Counted from the first letter of the stretch, positions 33,967-43,773 are shown. The stretch is DNA of 64,000 nucleotides from Lactonifactor sp. BIOML-A5 (GCF_009677585.1 NZ_WKYV01000024.1:25968-89967), one strand, 5' to 3'. Program-made: numbers and translations. The notes: generated from the letters alone by a model not told the origin.

Positions 33967-35958
33967 ATGAAGGTAACACTGCAGGAGATTGCCGAGGAAG
34001 TCGGGGTTTCCATTGCAACCGTTTCCTTTGCGCTGAACAGGACCAGATATGTAAGTCCTGAGCTAGTACAAAGAATAGAAGAAGTTGCCAGGGAAAAAGG
34101 GTATCATAGCAAACGGGAAAAACAGGGAAAGATGCGTAGGGGCAGACTGTCGGAGATTGCGCTGGTAATACCAAGTCTTGACAGCAGCTTTTATACCCAT
34201 GTGATACCCGCAGTGTCCAGGAAAGCGCGGGAGCGCGGGTATATGATGGCAGTTTATGTATCTGACAATGACAGAGAAAGGGAGAAGCATATTCTGGACG
34301 GGATTATGAGCAGCCGGAGAGTTGCAGGGGTGATCCTTTCCCCCTCCTGTGAGGATGAGAAGGCTTACAGCGGCATCCTTTCCTATGGAATTCCCCTGGT
34401 TTTTATTGAGCGGATGCTTTCCGGGGAAACAGCGGACAGCGTCATATCCGATAATGCAGAGGGAATACGAAGAGCTGCGGAGTATCTAATCAAGTGCGGT
34501 CATGAGAAAATCGTTCTTCTTTTGGAAAAACGTCACCTGTCGTCGGTGGACGAGCGAAAAAAGGGGTATGACATGGCGCTGAATCAGTACGGCCTTTCTG
34601 ACAGAGGAGATATGGTGGTTGGCGTTGTGCTGCAGGAGAAAGACAGCACTATGGAAACAATTGCAAAGGTACTGCGGGAGAAGAGAGCGACTGCAGTACT
34701 GGCGGGCGGAAATGTGCTCACTCTTTATCTGCTGGAGGTTATCTCAAAGTTAGGAATCAACTGTCCGGAAGAGCTTTCTGTGATTGGATTTGGAGACGGA
34801 GACTGGTGCGGATTGGTGAAACCTCCCCTTACCGTGCTGAAGCAGGATATTGATAAGATTGCTGAGGAAACAGTGGCGTACATAACAGAAGAAAAAGGAG
34901 AAAAGGAGAGCGAACGGGAAAAAAAGATCAAACGGATTCCTATGGAATTCTGTATCAGGAATTCCGTGCAGAATATTGCGAGAGGACCTTTCGGCGAGAG
35001 AGCGGTATATCCGGAGGAAATTGTGCTGTCGGAGGAGGACGAAAGGCTGCTCAAGAGCGGAAATTACCGGGTGGCACTGGCATTTCACTACAGCGGCGAC
35101 GAGTGGACGTCGCTTCATGAAAAGGCCATATTGGAGACGCTCAGCGGATATGGGATTCATGTACTGACGGTCACGGATGCCCACTTTGATCCGGAATTGC
35201 AGAAAACTCAGCTGGAAGGGATTATGATGCAGAAGCCGGACGCGGTGATAGCGGTACCTGTTGACGAGGAAAAAACAGCCGGTATTTTTTTGGAGGTTGC
35301 AAAAAAGACGAGATTGATATTGATTAACAGTATGCCGAGAAGCCTGAAAAGGGAGGATTATGCCTGTTGGATCTCGGTAAATGAGAGAGAAAACGGGCAA
35401 AATGCTGCCAGGATCCTGGGGGATCATTTTATAGGAAGGGATAACGTAAAGATAGGGCTGCTGGTGCATGGGGCGGAGTATTTTGCAACGCGGCAGAGAG
35501 ACTTTTTTGCAGAAGAGACTCTTCGGGATCAGTATCCTGCCATAGAGATTGTGAATAAAAAAAGCTTTGGCTGTATAGAGAATGCGTATGAGGCTTGCCG
35601 GAGGATGATGGAGGAGACACCGGAGATAGAAGGACTCTATGTCACCTGGGAGCGTCCGGCCCTGGAGGCCATCAGGGCGCTGAAGGATCTGAGGAGAAGG
35701 GATGTAGTAATATCCACTACCGATCTGGATTATGAGATTGCATCTTACATGGCAAAAGGGGAAATGGTAATCGGGCTCAGTTCCCAGCGGCCTTATGATC
35801 AGGGGGTGGTTGCCGCAGTGGCGGCGGCAAAGGCTCTTCTGGGAAGATGTGACAGCAAATGCATAGGAGTTCCCCCTTATCGGGTGGAAGCAGAAAAGCT
35901 GGAAAGGGCATGGAAGGATCTGATAAAAACGAAAATGCCGATTTTAGTTAAAAAATAA
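33967..35958 (+). CDS. LacI-family regulator fused to a second sugar-binding domain (paralog)
   Basis: 663 residues with the same three-part layout as the preceding regulator: helix-turn-helix VTLQEIAEEVGVSIATVSFA, first sensor domain (about 60-335), second binding-protein domain from LKSGNYRVALAFHY (about 361) to the end. Long blocks are shared with the neighbour (SVNERENGQNAARIL, ATRQRDFFAEE, TTDLDYEIA, LSSQRPYDQG), so the two arose by tandem duplication. The first sensor is less conserved, so the two may respond to different ligands while reading the same operator. An AAAAAGGAG site precedes ATG. Confidence 0.88.
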   Translation: MKVTLQEIAEEVGVSIATVSFALNRTRYVSPELVQRIEEVAREKGYHSKREKQGKMRRGRLSEIALVIPSLDSSFYTHVIPAVSRKARERGYMMAVYVSDNDREREKHILDGIMSSRRVAGVILSPSCEDEKAYSGILSYGIPLVFIERMLSGETADSVISDNAEGIRRAAEYLIKCGHEKIVLLLEKRHLSSVDERKKGYDMALNQYGLSDRGDMVVGVVLQEKDSTMETIAKVLREKRATAVLAGGNVLTLYLLEVISKLGINCPEELSVIGFGDGDWCGLVKPPLTVLKQDIDKIAEETVAYITEEKGEKESEREKKIKRIPMEFCIRNSVQNIARGPFGERAVYPEEIVLSEEDERLLKSGNYRVALAFHYSGDEWTSLHEKAILETLSGYGIHVLTVTDAHFDPELQKTQLEGIMMQKPDAVIAVPVDEEKTAGIFLEVAKKTRLILINSMPRSLKREDYACWISVNERENGQNAARILGDHFIGRDNVKIGLLVHGAEYFATRQRDFFAEETLRDQYPAIEIVNKKSFGCIENAYEACRRMMEETPEIEGLYVTWERPALEAIRALKDLRRRDVVISTTDLDYEIASYMAKGEMVIGLSSQRPYDQGVVAAVAAAKALLGRCDSKCIGVPPYRVEAEKLERAWKDLIKTKMPILVKK

Positions 35959-35975
35959 AAGAAAAAACATTAAAA

Positions 35976-35985
35976 TTTACGTAAA
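35976..35985. promoter_or_regulatory. TTTACGTAAA operator upstream of the sugar operon
   Basis: Perfect palindrome in the context AAATTTACGTAAAAAT, third copy in the locus. It lies 45 bases upstream of the operon -35. A half-site TACGTTGA overlaps the -35 itself. Confidence 0.7.
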
Positions 35986-36029
35986 AATCGTTATAAAATA
36001 AACTATATGGTATTTTAAACAAAAATACG

Positions 36030-36058
36030 TTGACCTCATAGGGGGTGCATGCTATAAT
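36030..36058 (+). promoter_or_regulatory. Promoter of the sugar utilisation operon
   Basis: TTGACC (36030-36035), exactly 17 bases, TATAAT (36053-36058). The leader to the first start codon is about 100 bases. Confidence 0.85.
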
Positions 36059-36167
36059 TTACCTGTATTTAAGAAAAAATAAATAAAAAATTGGTAAAAA
36101 TGATTGTGCAATCAAAGAAAAAAAGAAACTATTATGTATTTAACTAAAATGTGGAAGGAAGGATTTC

Positions 36168-37196
36168 ATGTTAGCTGCAAAATTACCGTGTAAAGAAACC
36201 ATAAAAGTTGTGGAGGAGCCCATTCCCGTACCGAAAAAGGGAGAGGTATTGATTCGGATGAAGGCGTCAGCCCTGTGCAGAAGCGATTTGCACAGATATC
36301 ATGGGGTGGCTTTGTTTGATGAGGATGACAAAGAAGCGAATATTACTCCGGGACACGAACCCTGCGGGATTGTGGAGGAGCTGGGAGAGGGCGTAACAAA
36401 AGTAAAAAAAGGCGATCGGGTGGCCATTTACCTAGGACTGGGATGCGGGACTTGTCCGGACTGCCTGCGCGGGGATATCATGCTGTGTCCCGAGTTTCGG
36501 TGTATTGGATTTGCCGTTAACGGTGCACATGCAGATTATATGACAATTCCGGAAGAGAATTGTCTGCTGCTTCCGGAAGGAATGGATTTTATTACAGGGG
36601 CTCTGGCTACGGATGTGGGCGGTACGCTGTACACAGCGTGCAAAAAGATTGAGCTAAACGGGACAAAAACGGTAGTGATCATCGGATGCGGCCCTATGGG
36701 AAGCGGAGGAATCCTTATGGCAAAAGGATTCGGCGCAAGAGTGATTGCTGTGGATACAGACGAAGAACGGCTGCAGACAGCTCTGGAGCTGGGAGCAGAT
36801 TACATAATAAATCCCTGTAACACAGATGGCCCGGCGAGAGTCAGAGAACTGACAGAAGGCCTGGGAGCAGATGCTGCTATCGTGACTGCAGGAGGAAATA
36901 TTCCGCTGAATTCTGCCCTGAATTCCATAAGGACCAAAGGCCAGGTGGCGCTCATCGCAGAATCCAACCAGGCAGTCATTGACCCGAGCAATCAGTTTGT
37001 CCGGACGCTGGCTGAACTGAAAGGGTGCTGGTATTTTAACCGGGGAGACTGGGAGGAGATATCGAATTTCATTGTGAATCATAAGATTGATATGAAGAAG
37101 ATATCCAGTCACACGTTTTCTATCGCAGAGGCAGAAAAGGCTTTCCCGTTGTTTGACTCGGGAAAAACCCAGAAGGTTGTCTTTGTGTGGGAATAG
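36168..37196 (+). CDS. Zinc-dependent alcohol/polyol dehydrogenase (MDR family)
   Basis: A 342-residue medium-chain dehydrogenase. Catalytic zinc ligands: Cys in ALCRSDLHR and GHEPCG His-Glu. Structural zinc: four cysteines in CGTCPDCLRGDIMLC. The nucleotide-binding motif is GCGPMGSGG near residue 170, and VDTDEERL suggests NAD preference. It is the first gene of the operon with the ABC transporter and sugar isomerases, so it probably oxidises a polyol or sugar hydroxyl. The substrate is not determinable. Confidence 0.88.
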   Translation: MLAAKLPCKETIKVVEEPIPVPKKGEVLIRMKASALCRSDLHRYHGVALFDEDDKEANITPGHEPCGIVEELGEGVTKVKKGDRVAIYLGLGCGTCPDCLRGDIMLCPEFRCIGFAVNGAHADYMTIPEENCLLLPEGMDFITGALATDVGGTLYTACKKIELNGTKTVVIIGCGPMGSGGILMAKGFGARVIAVDTDEERLQTALELGADYIINPCNTDGPARVRELTEGLGADAAIVTAGGNIPLNSALNSIRTKGQVALIAESNQAVIDPSNQFVRTLAELKGCWYFNRGDWEEISNFIVNHKIDMKKISSHTFSIAEAEKAFPLFDSGKTQKVVFVWE

Positions 37197-37243
37197 ATAA
37201 AACAGTAGTAACGAAACAGGAACGAAAACACAGGAGGTATTTT

Positions 37244-38413
37244 ATGAAGAGAAAATTGGCAAGTGTACTTTTAAGCACAGTAGTGGCAGCCAGTCTGCTG
37301 GCAGGGTGCGGGGGAAATGAAACGTCCTCTGAAACGTCCGGGAGTGAAAAGACAGCAAAGGAGGAAACGTCGGATAAAACCTACCCGGAGCTGGACCTGA
37401 ATCCTACCGAAGCGCTGAGTGTGAGCACCGAGGGAATCCAGGCGGCGGCACCCTCTGCATTTACCCTTACAGACGAGGATATTCAGAAACTGAAGGACGG
37501 GAAATATAAGGCGGCTTTCTGCTACCATACACAGAGCGATACCTGCAACCAGACGAAGCTGGCTAACGCTAAGAAAATGCTGGAAGACTGGGGGATTGAG
37601 ACGGTTTCTGTAACAGACGCGAACTTTGATGCAGCAACGCAGACCTCCCAGATCGAAAGTACTATGGCCCTAAAGCCAGATGTTCTTTTTGTTATGCCCT
37701 ATGATGCGGACGCGTGCGCATCTGCCTTAGACGCCAATGTAAAGGGAACAGATACAAAATTAGTGTTCATGGAAAATGTAGCTACAGGCTATAAGGCAGG
37801 CACGGATTATGCAGGCTGCGCCAGCTCAGACAGCTACGGCAACGGAAAGGCCTGTGCAGACATACTGGCTAAAGAAATTGGGTATAAAGGCCAGGTAGGC
37901 ATGATGTTCTACGATTTGGTATATCCGGTGACCAATGAACGTGACCGGGGATTCCGGGAGACGATAGAGAACTCTTATCCAGATATTGAAATTGTTATGG
38001 AATCCGGGTTTACCGACCCTAACGATACCGGTACAGTTGCAGATGCTATTCTTGCAAAATATCCGGACATTGACGGTATTTACGCATCCTGGGATATACC
38101 GGCCGAGGGCGCCATTGCCTCCGCCCAGTCTGTGGGAAGAGACGACCTGATTATCACATGCTGCGATCTGGGTGACACCGCAGCGAAGAGCATTGCTACG
38201 GACGGAATGATCCGCGGATCAGGCGCTCCCCGTTCTCCAGAACAGGGCCAGGCAGAAGCTCTTGTGGCCGCTTATGCACTGCTGGGAAAAGAGATGCCCT
38301 CTACCTTTGTGACACCTCCTGCATTACCGGTAGTAAAAAGTAATCTTTTGGATGCCTATAAGACAAGCTACGGGATTGAGGCTCCTGACTGGCTGCAGGA
38401 CCTTACAAAATAG
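37244..38413 (+). CDS. Sugar ABC transporter substrate-binding lipoprotein
   Basis: A 389-residue exported binding protein. The signal peptide MKRKLASVLLSTVVAASLLAGC has a lipobox with Cys22. A Ser/Glu/Thr-rich linker leads to a type-I periplasmic-binding fold starting LKDGKYKAAFCYHTQ (about 82), with SVTDANFD, GIYASWDIPAEGAI and LGKEMPSTFVTPP. It resembles the second sensor domain of both LacI-type regulators upstream. AGGAGG precedes ATG at 37244; an earlier in-frame ATG overlaps the dehydrogenase. It delivers sugar to the permease at 39903. Confidence 0.92.
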   Translation: MKRKLASVLLSTVVAASLLAGCGGNETSSETSGSEKTAKEETSDKTYPELDLNPTEALSVSTEGIQAAAPSAFTLTDEDIQKLKDGKYKAAFCYHTQSDTCNQTKLANAKKMLEDWGIETVSVTDANFDAATQTSQIESTMALKPDVLFVMPYDADACASALDANVKGTDTKLVFMENVATGYKAGTDYAGCASSDSYGNGKACADILAKEIGYKGQVGMMFYDLVYPVTNERDRGFRETIENSYPDIEIVMESGFTDPNDTGTVADAILAKYPDIDGIYASWDIPAEGAIASAQSVGRDDLIITCCDLGDTAAKSIATDGMIRGSGAPRSPEQGQAEALVAAYALLGKEMPSTFVTPPALPVVKSNLLDAYKTSYGIEAPDWLQDLTK

Positions 38414-38422
38414 AGGTGCGCT

Positions 38423-39922
38423 ATGGCTGATTATGTATTGGAACTGGAAGGGATACGGAAAGCTTTTGGGGGAGTCCCTGTACTTCAGGATGTGGATTTC
38501 CGGCTGGAAAGAGGCAGCATTCATGCCCTGGTAGGGGGGAACGGTGCCGGTAAGTCTACCCTTATGAAGATTTTGACGGGCGTATATGTAAAAGATGCCG
38601 GAGTCTGCAGAGTGAACGGCAGTGAGACGGTGATCCGGAACTATAATGATGCGAAAAAGCAGGGGATCAGTCTGATTTTCCAGGAGCTGAGTCTTATTCC
38701 GACATTATCCGTCAGCGAGAATATCTTTTTAAACAAAGAGATAAAAAAGGGCAGATTTCTGGATGTAAAGGCTATGAATGAAAAAGCCCGCAAGCTGCTC
38801 CTTAGCCTGGGCATTGACATTGACGTGGAAGAAAAGATTCAGAACCTCAGTGTGGGCTGCTGCCAGCTCATTGAGATTGCAAAGGCATTGTCCAGCAATA
38901 CGTCAGTCCTGGTTATGGATGAGCCCACGGCCTCACTTTCCGACAAGGAGACAGAAATTTTATTTCAAATCATTGACGGGCTTAAGAAAAAAGGGATTTC
39001 CATTATTTACATATCCCACCGTATGAATGAGATTTTCCGGATTGCAGACTGCATTTCCGTTCTCTGCGGAGGAAAGATGGTTGCCAGCAAGCCTGTCTCA
39101 GAGTATACACTTGAGTCTCTGATTGAATGCATGCTTGGCGGTAAGAAAAATGAGCAGGCCATGGTATGGAAGGAACGGGAAACTCCCGTGGGAGAAAAAG
39201 TGATGCTGCAGGTGGAAAATCTTTCCGTGGGCAAATCTGTAAAGGAAGTTTCCTTTCAGGTAAAGGCGGGAGAAGTAGTCGGACTGGCCGGTCTGATGGG
39301 AAGCGGAAGAACTGAGGTGATGGAATGTATCTTCGGTATCCGCAAGAGAACCGGAGGCAGAATTTTCCTGGATGGCAGAGAAGTGAACTTTAAAAATATA
39401 AGGCAGGCGGTCAACGGCCGGGTAGCCCTGGTGCCTGAGGACAGGCGCCGGGAAGGCCTGGTGCTGATGCACTCTCTCAGGGAAAATATGATAGTTACAG
39501 ATTTTAACGGTGTAAAGAGTTCCGGACTGATACGGACAGACAAAATGAATGCAGTTAGTGAAAAGGCCATTCAGGATCTGAAAATAAAAGCAGACAGTGT
39601 GACCACCAGACTGTTTCATCTGTCAGGGGGGAATCAGCAAAAGGTGGTAATTGCCAAATGGCTGAATACGCGTCCAAAGCTGCTGATGCTGGACGAGCCC
39701 ACGGCCGGAGTTGATATCCATGCGAAGAGTGAGATTATTGAAATTATACGGCAATTTATCAGGGAGGGAAACAGCGTTATCTTTGTCTCATCAGAACTGT
39801 CGGAGATGATGGCGGTCTGCGACCGGGTTGTCGTACTGCATGACGGCGTAAAAACCGGAGAGCTTACTCACAGAGAAATAGATACAGAGGAGGTATTGCA
39901 GCGTGCGATCCAAAACAATTAA
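38423..39922 (+). CDS. Sugar ABC transporter ATP-binding protein (RbsA/MglA type)
   Basis: 499 residues with two ATPase halves. First half: Walker A GGNGAGKST near 38, signature LSVGCCQ, Walker B VLVMDEPTASL. Second half: degenerate Walker A GLMGSGRTE, signature LSGGNQQK, Walker B LLMLDEPTAGVD. This asymmetry is normal for RbsA-type importers of pentoses, hexoses and polyols. It lies 9 bases after the binding protein and overlaps the permease by 20 bases. Confidence 0.93.
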   Translation: MADYVLELEGIRKAFGGVPVLQDVDFRLERGSIHALVGGNGAGKSTLMKILTGVYVKDAGVCRVNGSETVIRNYNDAKKQGISLIFQELSLIPTLSVSENIFLNKEIKKGRFLDVKAMNEKARKLLLSLGIDIDVEEKIQNLSVGCCQLIEIAKALSSNTSVLVMDEPTASLSDKETEILFQIIDGLKKKGISIIYISHRMNEIFRIADCISVLCGGKMVASKPVSEYTLESLIECMLGGKKNEQAMVWKERETPVGEKVMLQVENLSVGKSVKEVSFQVKAGEVVGLAGLMGSGRTEVMECIFGIRKRTGGRIFLDGREVNFKNIRQAVNGRVALVPEDRRREGLVLMHSLRENMIVTDFNGVKSSGLIRTDKMNAVSEKAIQDLKIKADSVTTRLFHLSGGNQQKVVIAKWLNTRPKLLMLDEPTAGVDIHAKSEIIEIIRQFIREGNSVIFVSSELSEMMAVCDRVVVLHDGVKTGELTHREIDTEEVLQRAIQNN

Positions 39923-40856
39923 GAAAATAGACTTATACCAATATATGGTATACATCATATTTATTGTGGTGCTGATTTTTTTCGCCGTATGGTTAGGACC
40001 AAGCTTTTTTTCCAGGTCTAACCTGCTGAATATTACCAGACAGACAGCTATGGTGTCTGTAATGGCCGTGGCTATGACGTTTATCATAGCCAGCGGGCAG
40101 ATTGATTTATCCATAGGCGCAGTAGTTGCCCTGTCTGCGTTAATATCCGCATGGCTGCTGGAGAAGACAAACAGTATCGCCCTGGCCCTGTTCTGTGCCC
40201 TTTTAGTGGGAACGCTGGTGGGTATGATCAACGGACTGCTTGTGACTTATCTGAAGATTCCGGCCTTTCTGGCAACGCTGGGCATGATGAGTATTATCAG
40301 GGGATCTGCTATGTGGATGACGGCTACAAAAGCCATTACCATCCGCAATACCACCTTTAACAATGTATTCGGTATGGGAACCATTGCCGGGGTTCCGATT
40401 GTGCTTCTCTGGACGCTGATTGCGCTTCTCATCGGACATATTGCGCTCAGATACCTTCCCTATGGAAAAAAGGTTCTGGCCATAGGCGGAAACCAGACGT
40501 CAGCCTTTTATTCAGGTATCAACATTACAAGAATTAAAATTATGGTATTTGCCGTCATGGGATTTGCCTCCGCTTTTGCCGGGATTATATACTCTGCCAG
40601 AATGCAGACTGCCCGGTATACATACGGAGAAGGAGACGAAATGAACGTGATTGCCGCGGTGGTGCTGGGAGGTACTTCCATGGCCGGAGGAAGCGGTAAT
40701 ATTATCGGTGCGGTGGTAGGCTCTCTGCTGCTTGGAGTCATCAACAACGGGCTAATCATCGGCGGGCTGGATACCAGCCAGCAGCAGATTGTCCGGGGGA
40801 TTATTATTCTGCTGGCAGTAGCTCTTAGCACCTTCAATACAAAAGAACGTACATAG
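39903..40856 (+). CDS. Sugar ABC transporter permease (RbsC type)
   Basis: A 317-residue membrane protein of the RbsC/XylH family, with eight to ten spans. Family segments: GQIDLSIGAVVALSALISAWL, LATLGMMSIIRG, GGNQTSAFYSGIN (the cytoplasmic loop contacting the ATPase) and VVLGGTSMAGGSG. The start is GTG with GAGGAGG upstream, inside the ATPase gene. It completes the importer with the preceding two genes. Confidence 0.92.
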   Translation: MRSKTIKKIDLYQYMVYIIFIVVLIFFAVWLGPSFFSRSNLLNITRQTAMVSVMAVAMTFIIASGQIDLSIGAVVALSALISAWLLEKTNSIALALFCALLVGTLVGMINGLLVTYLKIPAFLATLGMMSIIRGSAMWMTATKAITIRNTTFNNVFGMGTIAGVPIVLLWTLIALLIGHIALRYLPYGKKVLAIGGNQTSAFYSGINITRIKIMVFAVMGFASAFAGIIYSARMQTARYTYGEGDEMNVIAAVVLGGTSMAGGSGNIIGAVVGSLLLGVINNGLIIGGLDTSQQQIVRGIIILLAVALSTFNTKERT

Positions 40857-40875
40857 AGAAAGGAGTTTAATCGAT

Positions 40876-41712
40876 ATGAAATATGCATTTAACACATGGG
40901 CGTACAGTCATTTTCCCTGCTGGGTGCCTTCTTACTCTTTTGAGGAGACAATAGAACGGCTGGCGAGGATTGGGTATGACGGCGTGGAGATCGGATGTGC
41001 ACAGCCTCAGGCCTGGCCCTACTATATAGATAAAGAAAAAAGAAGGAACATGCGCAGAATTCTTGAGGATAATCAGATTTCTGTGGCCTCTGTACTTCCT
41101 GCGCCGGGGGGCGGCCCCGGGGGAAATATTGCTTCTGCCTGCGAAGAAGAGAGGGCATGGACGGTTCAGTATTGGAAAGACTGTGTTGATCTCGGCCTGG
41201 AGATTGGTGACTGCAAAAGACTTTTATGTGTCTGCGGATGGTATATCTACGGCACAAAGTCCAGGGATGCCTGGAAGTGGGCTGTGGAGGGAATCTCAAA
41301 AGTGGCGGACTATGCAGCTAAGAGCGGTGTTGTCCTGATGCTGGAACCTACGGCGGCTGACAGCAATCTGGTAGAGTCCTGCGAGGATGCCATAAATATG
41401 ATGGAGGATGTAGGGAAAGAGAATGTGAAGCTGATGTTCGATACCACCCATGCACTGTATAGAAATGAAGTGCCTTCTGATTATGTGTATCTTATGGGGG
41501 AGAACCTGAAACATATCCATATGGCGGATAATGACAGAAAAGCACCGGGAACCGGGGGCTGTGATTTTGTGGATATTATGCGCGCCTTAAAGGAAATTCA
41601 CTATGACGGTTATGTGACTATGGAAAATGGATTTCCTACCAGAGATTGTCATCCCGATGTGGTGGCCCGGCAGTCTCTGGAATATTTGAAAAAAATAGAA
41701 GAATCGCTGTAG
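40876..41712 (+). CDS. Sugar phosphate isomerase/epimerase (xylose isomerase-like TIM barrel)
   Basis: A 278-residue AP-endonuclease-2/xylose-isomerase-like protein. It starts KYAFNTWAYSHFPCW, and metal-ligand candidates are the Glu in LMLEPT, the Asp/His in LMFDTTHAL, the His in HIHMADN and Glu in TMENGF. Such enzymes isomerise or epimerise keto-sugars in uptake operons. AAAGGAG precedes ATG. It is flanked by the permease and the oxidoreductase in the same operon. Confidence 0.88.
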   Translation: MKYAFNTWAYSHFPCWVPSYSFEETIERLARIGYDGVEIGCAQPQAWPYYIDKEKRRNMRRILEDNQISVASVLPAPGGGPGGNIASACEEERAWTVQYWKDCVDLGLEIGDCKRLLCVCGWYIYGTKSRDAWKWAVEGISKVADYAAKSGVVLMLEPTAADSNLVESCEDAINMMEDVGKENVKLMFDTTHALYRNEVPSDYVYLMGENLKHIHMADNDRKAPGTGGCDFVDIMRALKEIHYDGYVTMENGFPTRDCHPDVVARQSLEYLKKIEESL

Positions 41713-41725
41713 CGGGAGGAAAATT

Positions 41726-42763
41726 ATGATTAAGGTTGGAGTGATTGGATGCGGCAAGATTGCGCAGGTGCGTCATCTTCCTGAATATGCTGAGAATAAA
41801 GATGCCGAGATTGCAGCAGTCTTCGACTTATGCCGGGAAAGAGCTGAGGAAGTGGCGGCCAGATATGGTGCAAGGGCTTATGACTCTTACAGTGAGCTTC
41901 TGGCGGACCCTGATATAGATGCGGTGAGTGTATGCGCCGCAAATGCGGCTCACTGTGAGATTACAGTTGCAGCGCTGAGGGCAGGCAAGCATGTACTCTG
42001 TGAAAAGCCTATGGCAATTACCTTAGAAGAGTGCGAGCGAATGGTAGAGACGGCAAAAGAAACCGGAAAATATCTTATGGTAGGACACAATCAGCGGCTG
42101 ACAAAGGCCCATGCAAAGGCAAAGGAGCTGCTTGGAAAGGGAGAAATCGGCAGCATATTAACTTTCCGCACTGCCTTCGGCCACAGCGGACCGGAAACTT
42201 GGGCCATTGACAGCAAAAGCATATGGTTTTTTGACAAAAAGATGGCTGCCTTCGGTGCAATGGCAGATTTAGGAATTCATAAAACCGATTTGATTCAGTA
42301 TTTGACGGGACGCAGAATAGAAGAAGTTATGGCTGTAACTGCAACCTTGGATAAACAAGACGCATCCGGAAAGAAAATCGGGGTGGATGACAACTCTGTC
42401 TGTATCTATAAAATGGACAATGGAATCGTGGGAACCATGACCGCCAGCTGGACAAATTATGGGGCGGAAGAGAATTGGACAGTTTTGTACGGGACAGAGG
42501 GTGTCATGCACATATATGAAGACCCGAAATACTCCATCATAATTGAAAAGAAAGATGGAAGCCGGGTGTATTACCAGGCAGATCAGATACAGACCAACAC
42601 GTCGCAGACAAAATCCGGAATTATTGACGCATGGATAAGCTGTCTGACCGAGGGGAGAGAGCCGGAGATATCCGGTGAGGAAGCCCTGTGGGCTATGAGG
42701 GCGGTATTTGCAGCGTTAGAATCCGCAGAAACCGGAAAGGCGGTCAAAACAGCACCCCATTAG
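41726..42763 (+). CDS. Gfo/Idh/MocA-family oxidoreductase
   Basis: A 345-residue NAD(P)-dependent sugar or inositol dehydrogenase. The Rossmann motif GVIGCGKIAQ is at the N-terminus, the catalytic-lysine motif CEKPMA near 92-97, and the substrate-binding half has a His in DLGIHKTDL. In operons with two TIM-barrel isomerases and a RbsABC-type importer this family usually oxidises a ring hydroxyl to start catabolism. GGGAGG precedes ATG. Confidence 0.9.
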   Translation: MIKVGVIGCGKIAQVRHLPEYAENKDAEIAAVFDLCRERAEEVAARYGARAYDSYSELLADPDIDAVSVCAANAAHCEITVAALRAGKHVLCEKPMAITLEECERMVETAKETGKYLMVGHNQRLTKAHAKAKELLGKGEIGSILTFRTAFGHSGPETWAIDSKSIWFFDKKMAAFGAMADLGIHKTDLIQYLTGRRIEEVMAVTATLDKQDASGKKIGVDDNSVCIYKMDNGIVGTMTASWTNYGAEENWTVLYGTEGVMHIYEDPKYSIIIEKKDGSRVYYQADQIQTNTSQTKSGIIDAWISCLTEGREPEISGEEALWAMRAVFAALESAETGKAVKTAPH

Positions 42764-42783
42764 GTTAGGAGGTATTAAGGTAA

Positions 42784-43773
42784 ATGAAAAGACCAATAAC
42801 ATTAGCATCCGGGCAATTTGGGGATATGGACTTGGAATCCTTGTGCCGTATGGCCTCTGAGATTGGATACGAAGGCCTGGAACTGGCTTCTCACGCGCAT
42901 TTTAATGTGACTGAGGCACTGGAGACGGAGGACTATATTCCCCGGGTGAAAGAAACCCTGGAGAAATATCACTTGAACTGTTATGCTGTTTCTGCCCATT
43001 TGACGGGGCAATGCGTGGGGGACAGATGGGATCCCAGGCTGGATAATTTTGCGCCGGGAGAGCTCTCCGGTCAGCCGGAGAAGATTCGGGAATGGGCAGC
43101 AGAGGAAATGAAGCGGACGGTGATTGCGGCTTCCAAAATGGGGGTTAAGGTTATCACAGGATTTACAGGATCTCCCTTATGGGCCTGGTGGTATTCTTAT
43201 CCCCAGACTACCAGAACAATGATAGAACAGGGATATGAGGAGCTGTGTGAGCTGTGGAATCCTATCTTTGACGTGTTTGACCAGTATGGGGTTAAGTTTG
43301 CCTTAGAAGTACATCCCACGGAGATTGCCTTTGATTACTATACCACAGAAGAGCTGCTGAAAAGATTTCGGTATCGTCCGGCATTGGGGATTAATTATGA
43401 TCCCAGTCATCTGGTATGGCAGGGAGTGAATGAACTTACATTTCTCAGAGACTTCAGAGAGAGAATCTATCATGTCCACATAAAAGATGTGAAGATAAAC
43501 AGGAACGACAGAGCAGGCATTCTGGGATCTCATCTTGAATTCGGAGATACCAGAAGAGGATGGAACTTTGTGTCTGTGGGACATGGGAATGTGGATTTCG
43601 ACGGGATCGTCAGGGAATTAAATCAGATGGGATATGAGGGCCCCCTTTCTGTAGAATGGGAGGACTCCGGCATGGAAAGAGAAAAGGGCGCCAGGGAGTC
43701 ATTTCAATATATACAAAAGATGAATTTTTCAACCTCTGATATTGCATTTGACGCGGCGCTGAAACAGGAATAG
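42784..43773 (+). CDS. Sugar phosphate isomerase/epimerase (second TIM-barrel enzyme)
   Basis: 329 residues, the same broad family as the gene at 40876 but a different subgroup. It starts RPITLASGQFGDMDLESLC, and metal-site candidates are Glu in FALEVHPTEI, Asp/His in NYDPSHLVW, His in YHVHIKDVK and Glu in LSVEWED. It is the last gene of the operon, and the paired isomerases suggest two consecutive sugar rearrangements. The substrate is unknown. Confidence 0.88.
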   Translation: MKRPITLASGQFGDMDLESLCRMASEIGYEGLELASHAHFNVTEALETEDYIPRVKETLEKYHLNCYAVSAHLTGQCVGDRWDPRLDNFAPGELSGQPEKIREWAAEEMKRTVIAASKMGVKVITGFTGSPLWAWWYSYPQTTRTMIEQGYEELCELWNPIFDVFDQYGVKFALEVHPTEIAFDYYTTEELLKRFRYRPALGINYDPSHLVWQGVNELTFLRDFRERIYHVHIKDVKINRNDRAGILGSHLEFGDTRRGWNFVSVGHGNVDFDGIVRELNQMGYEGPLSVEWEDSGMEREKGARESFQYIQKMNFSTSDIAFDAALKQE

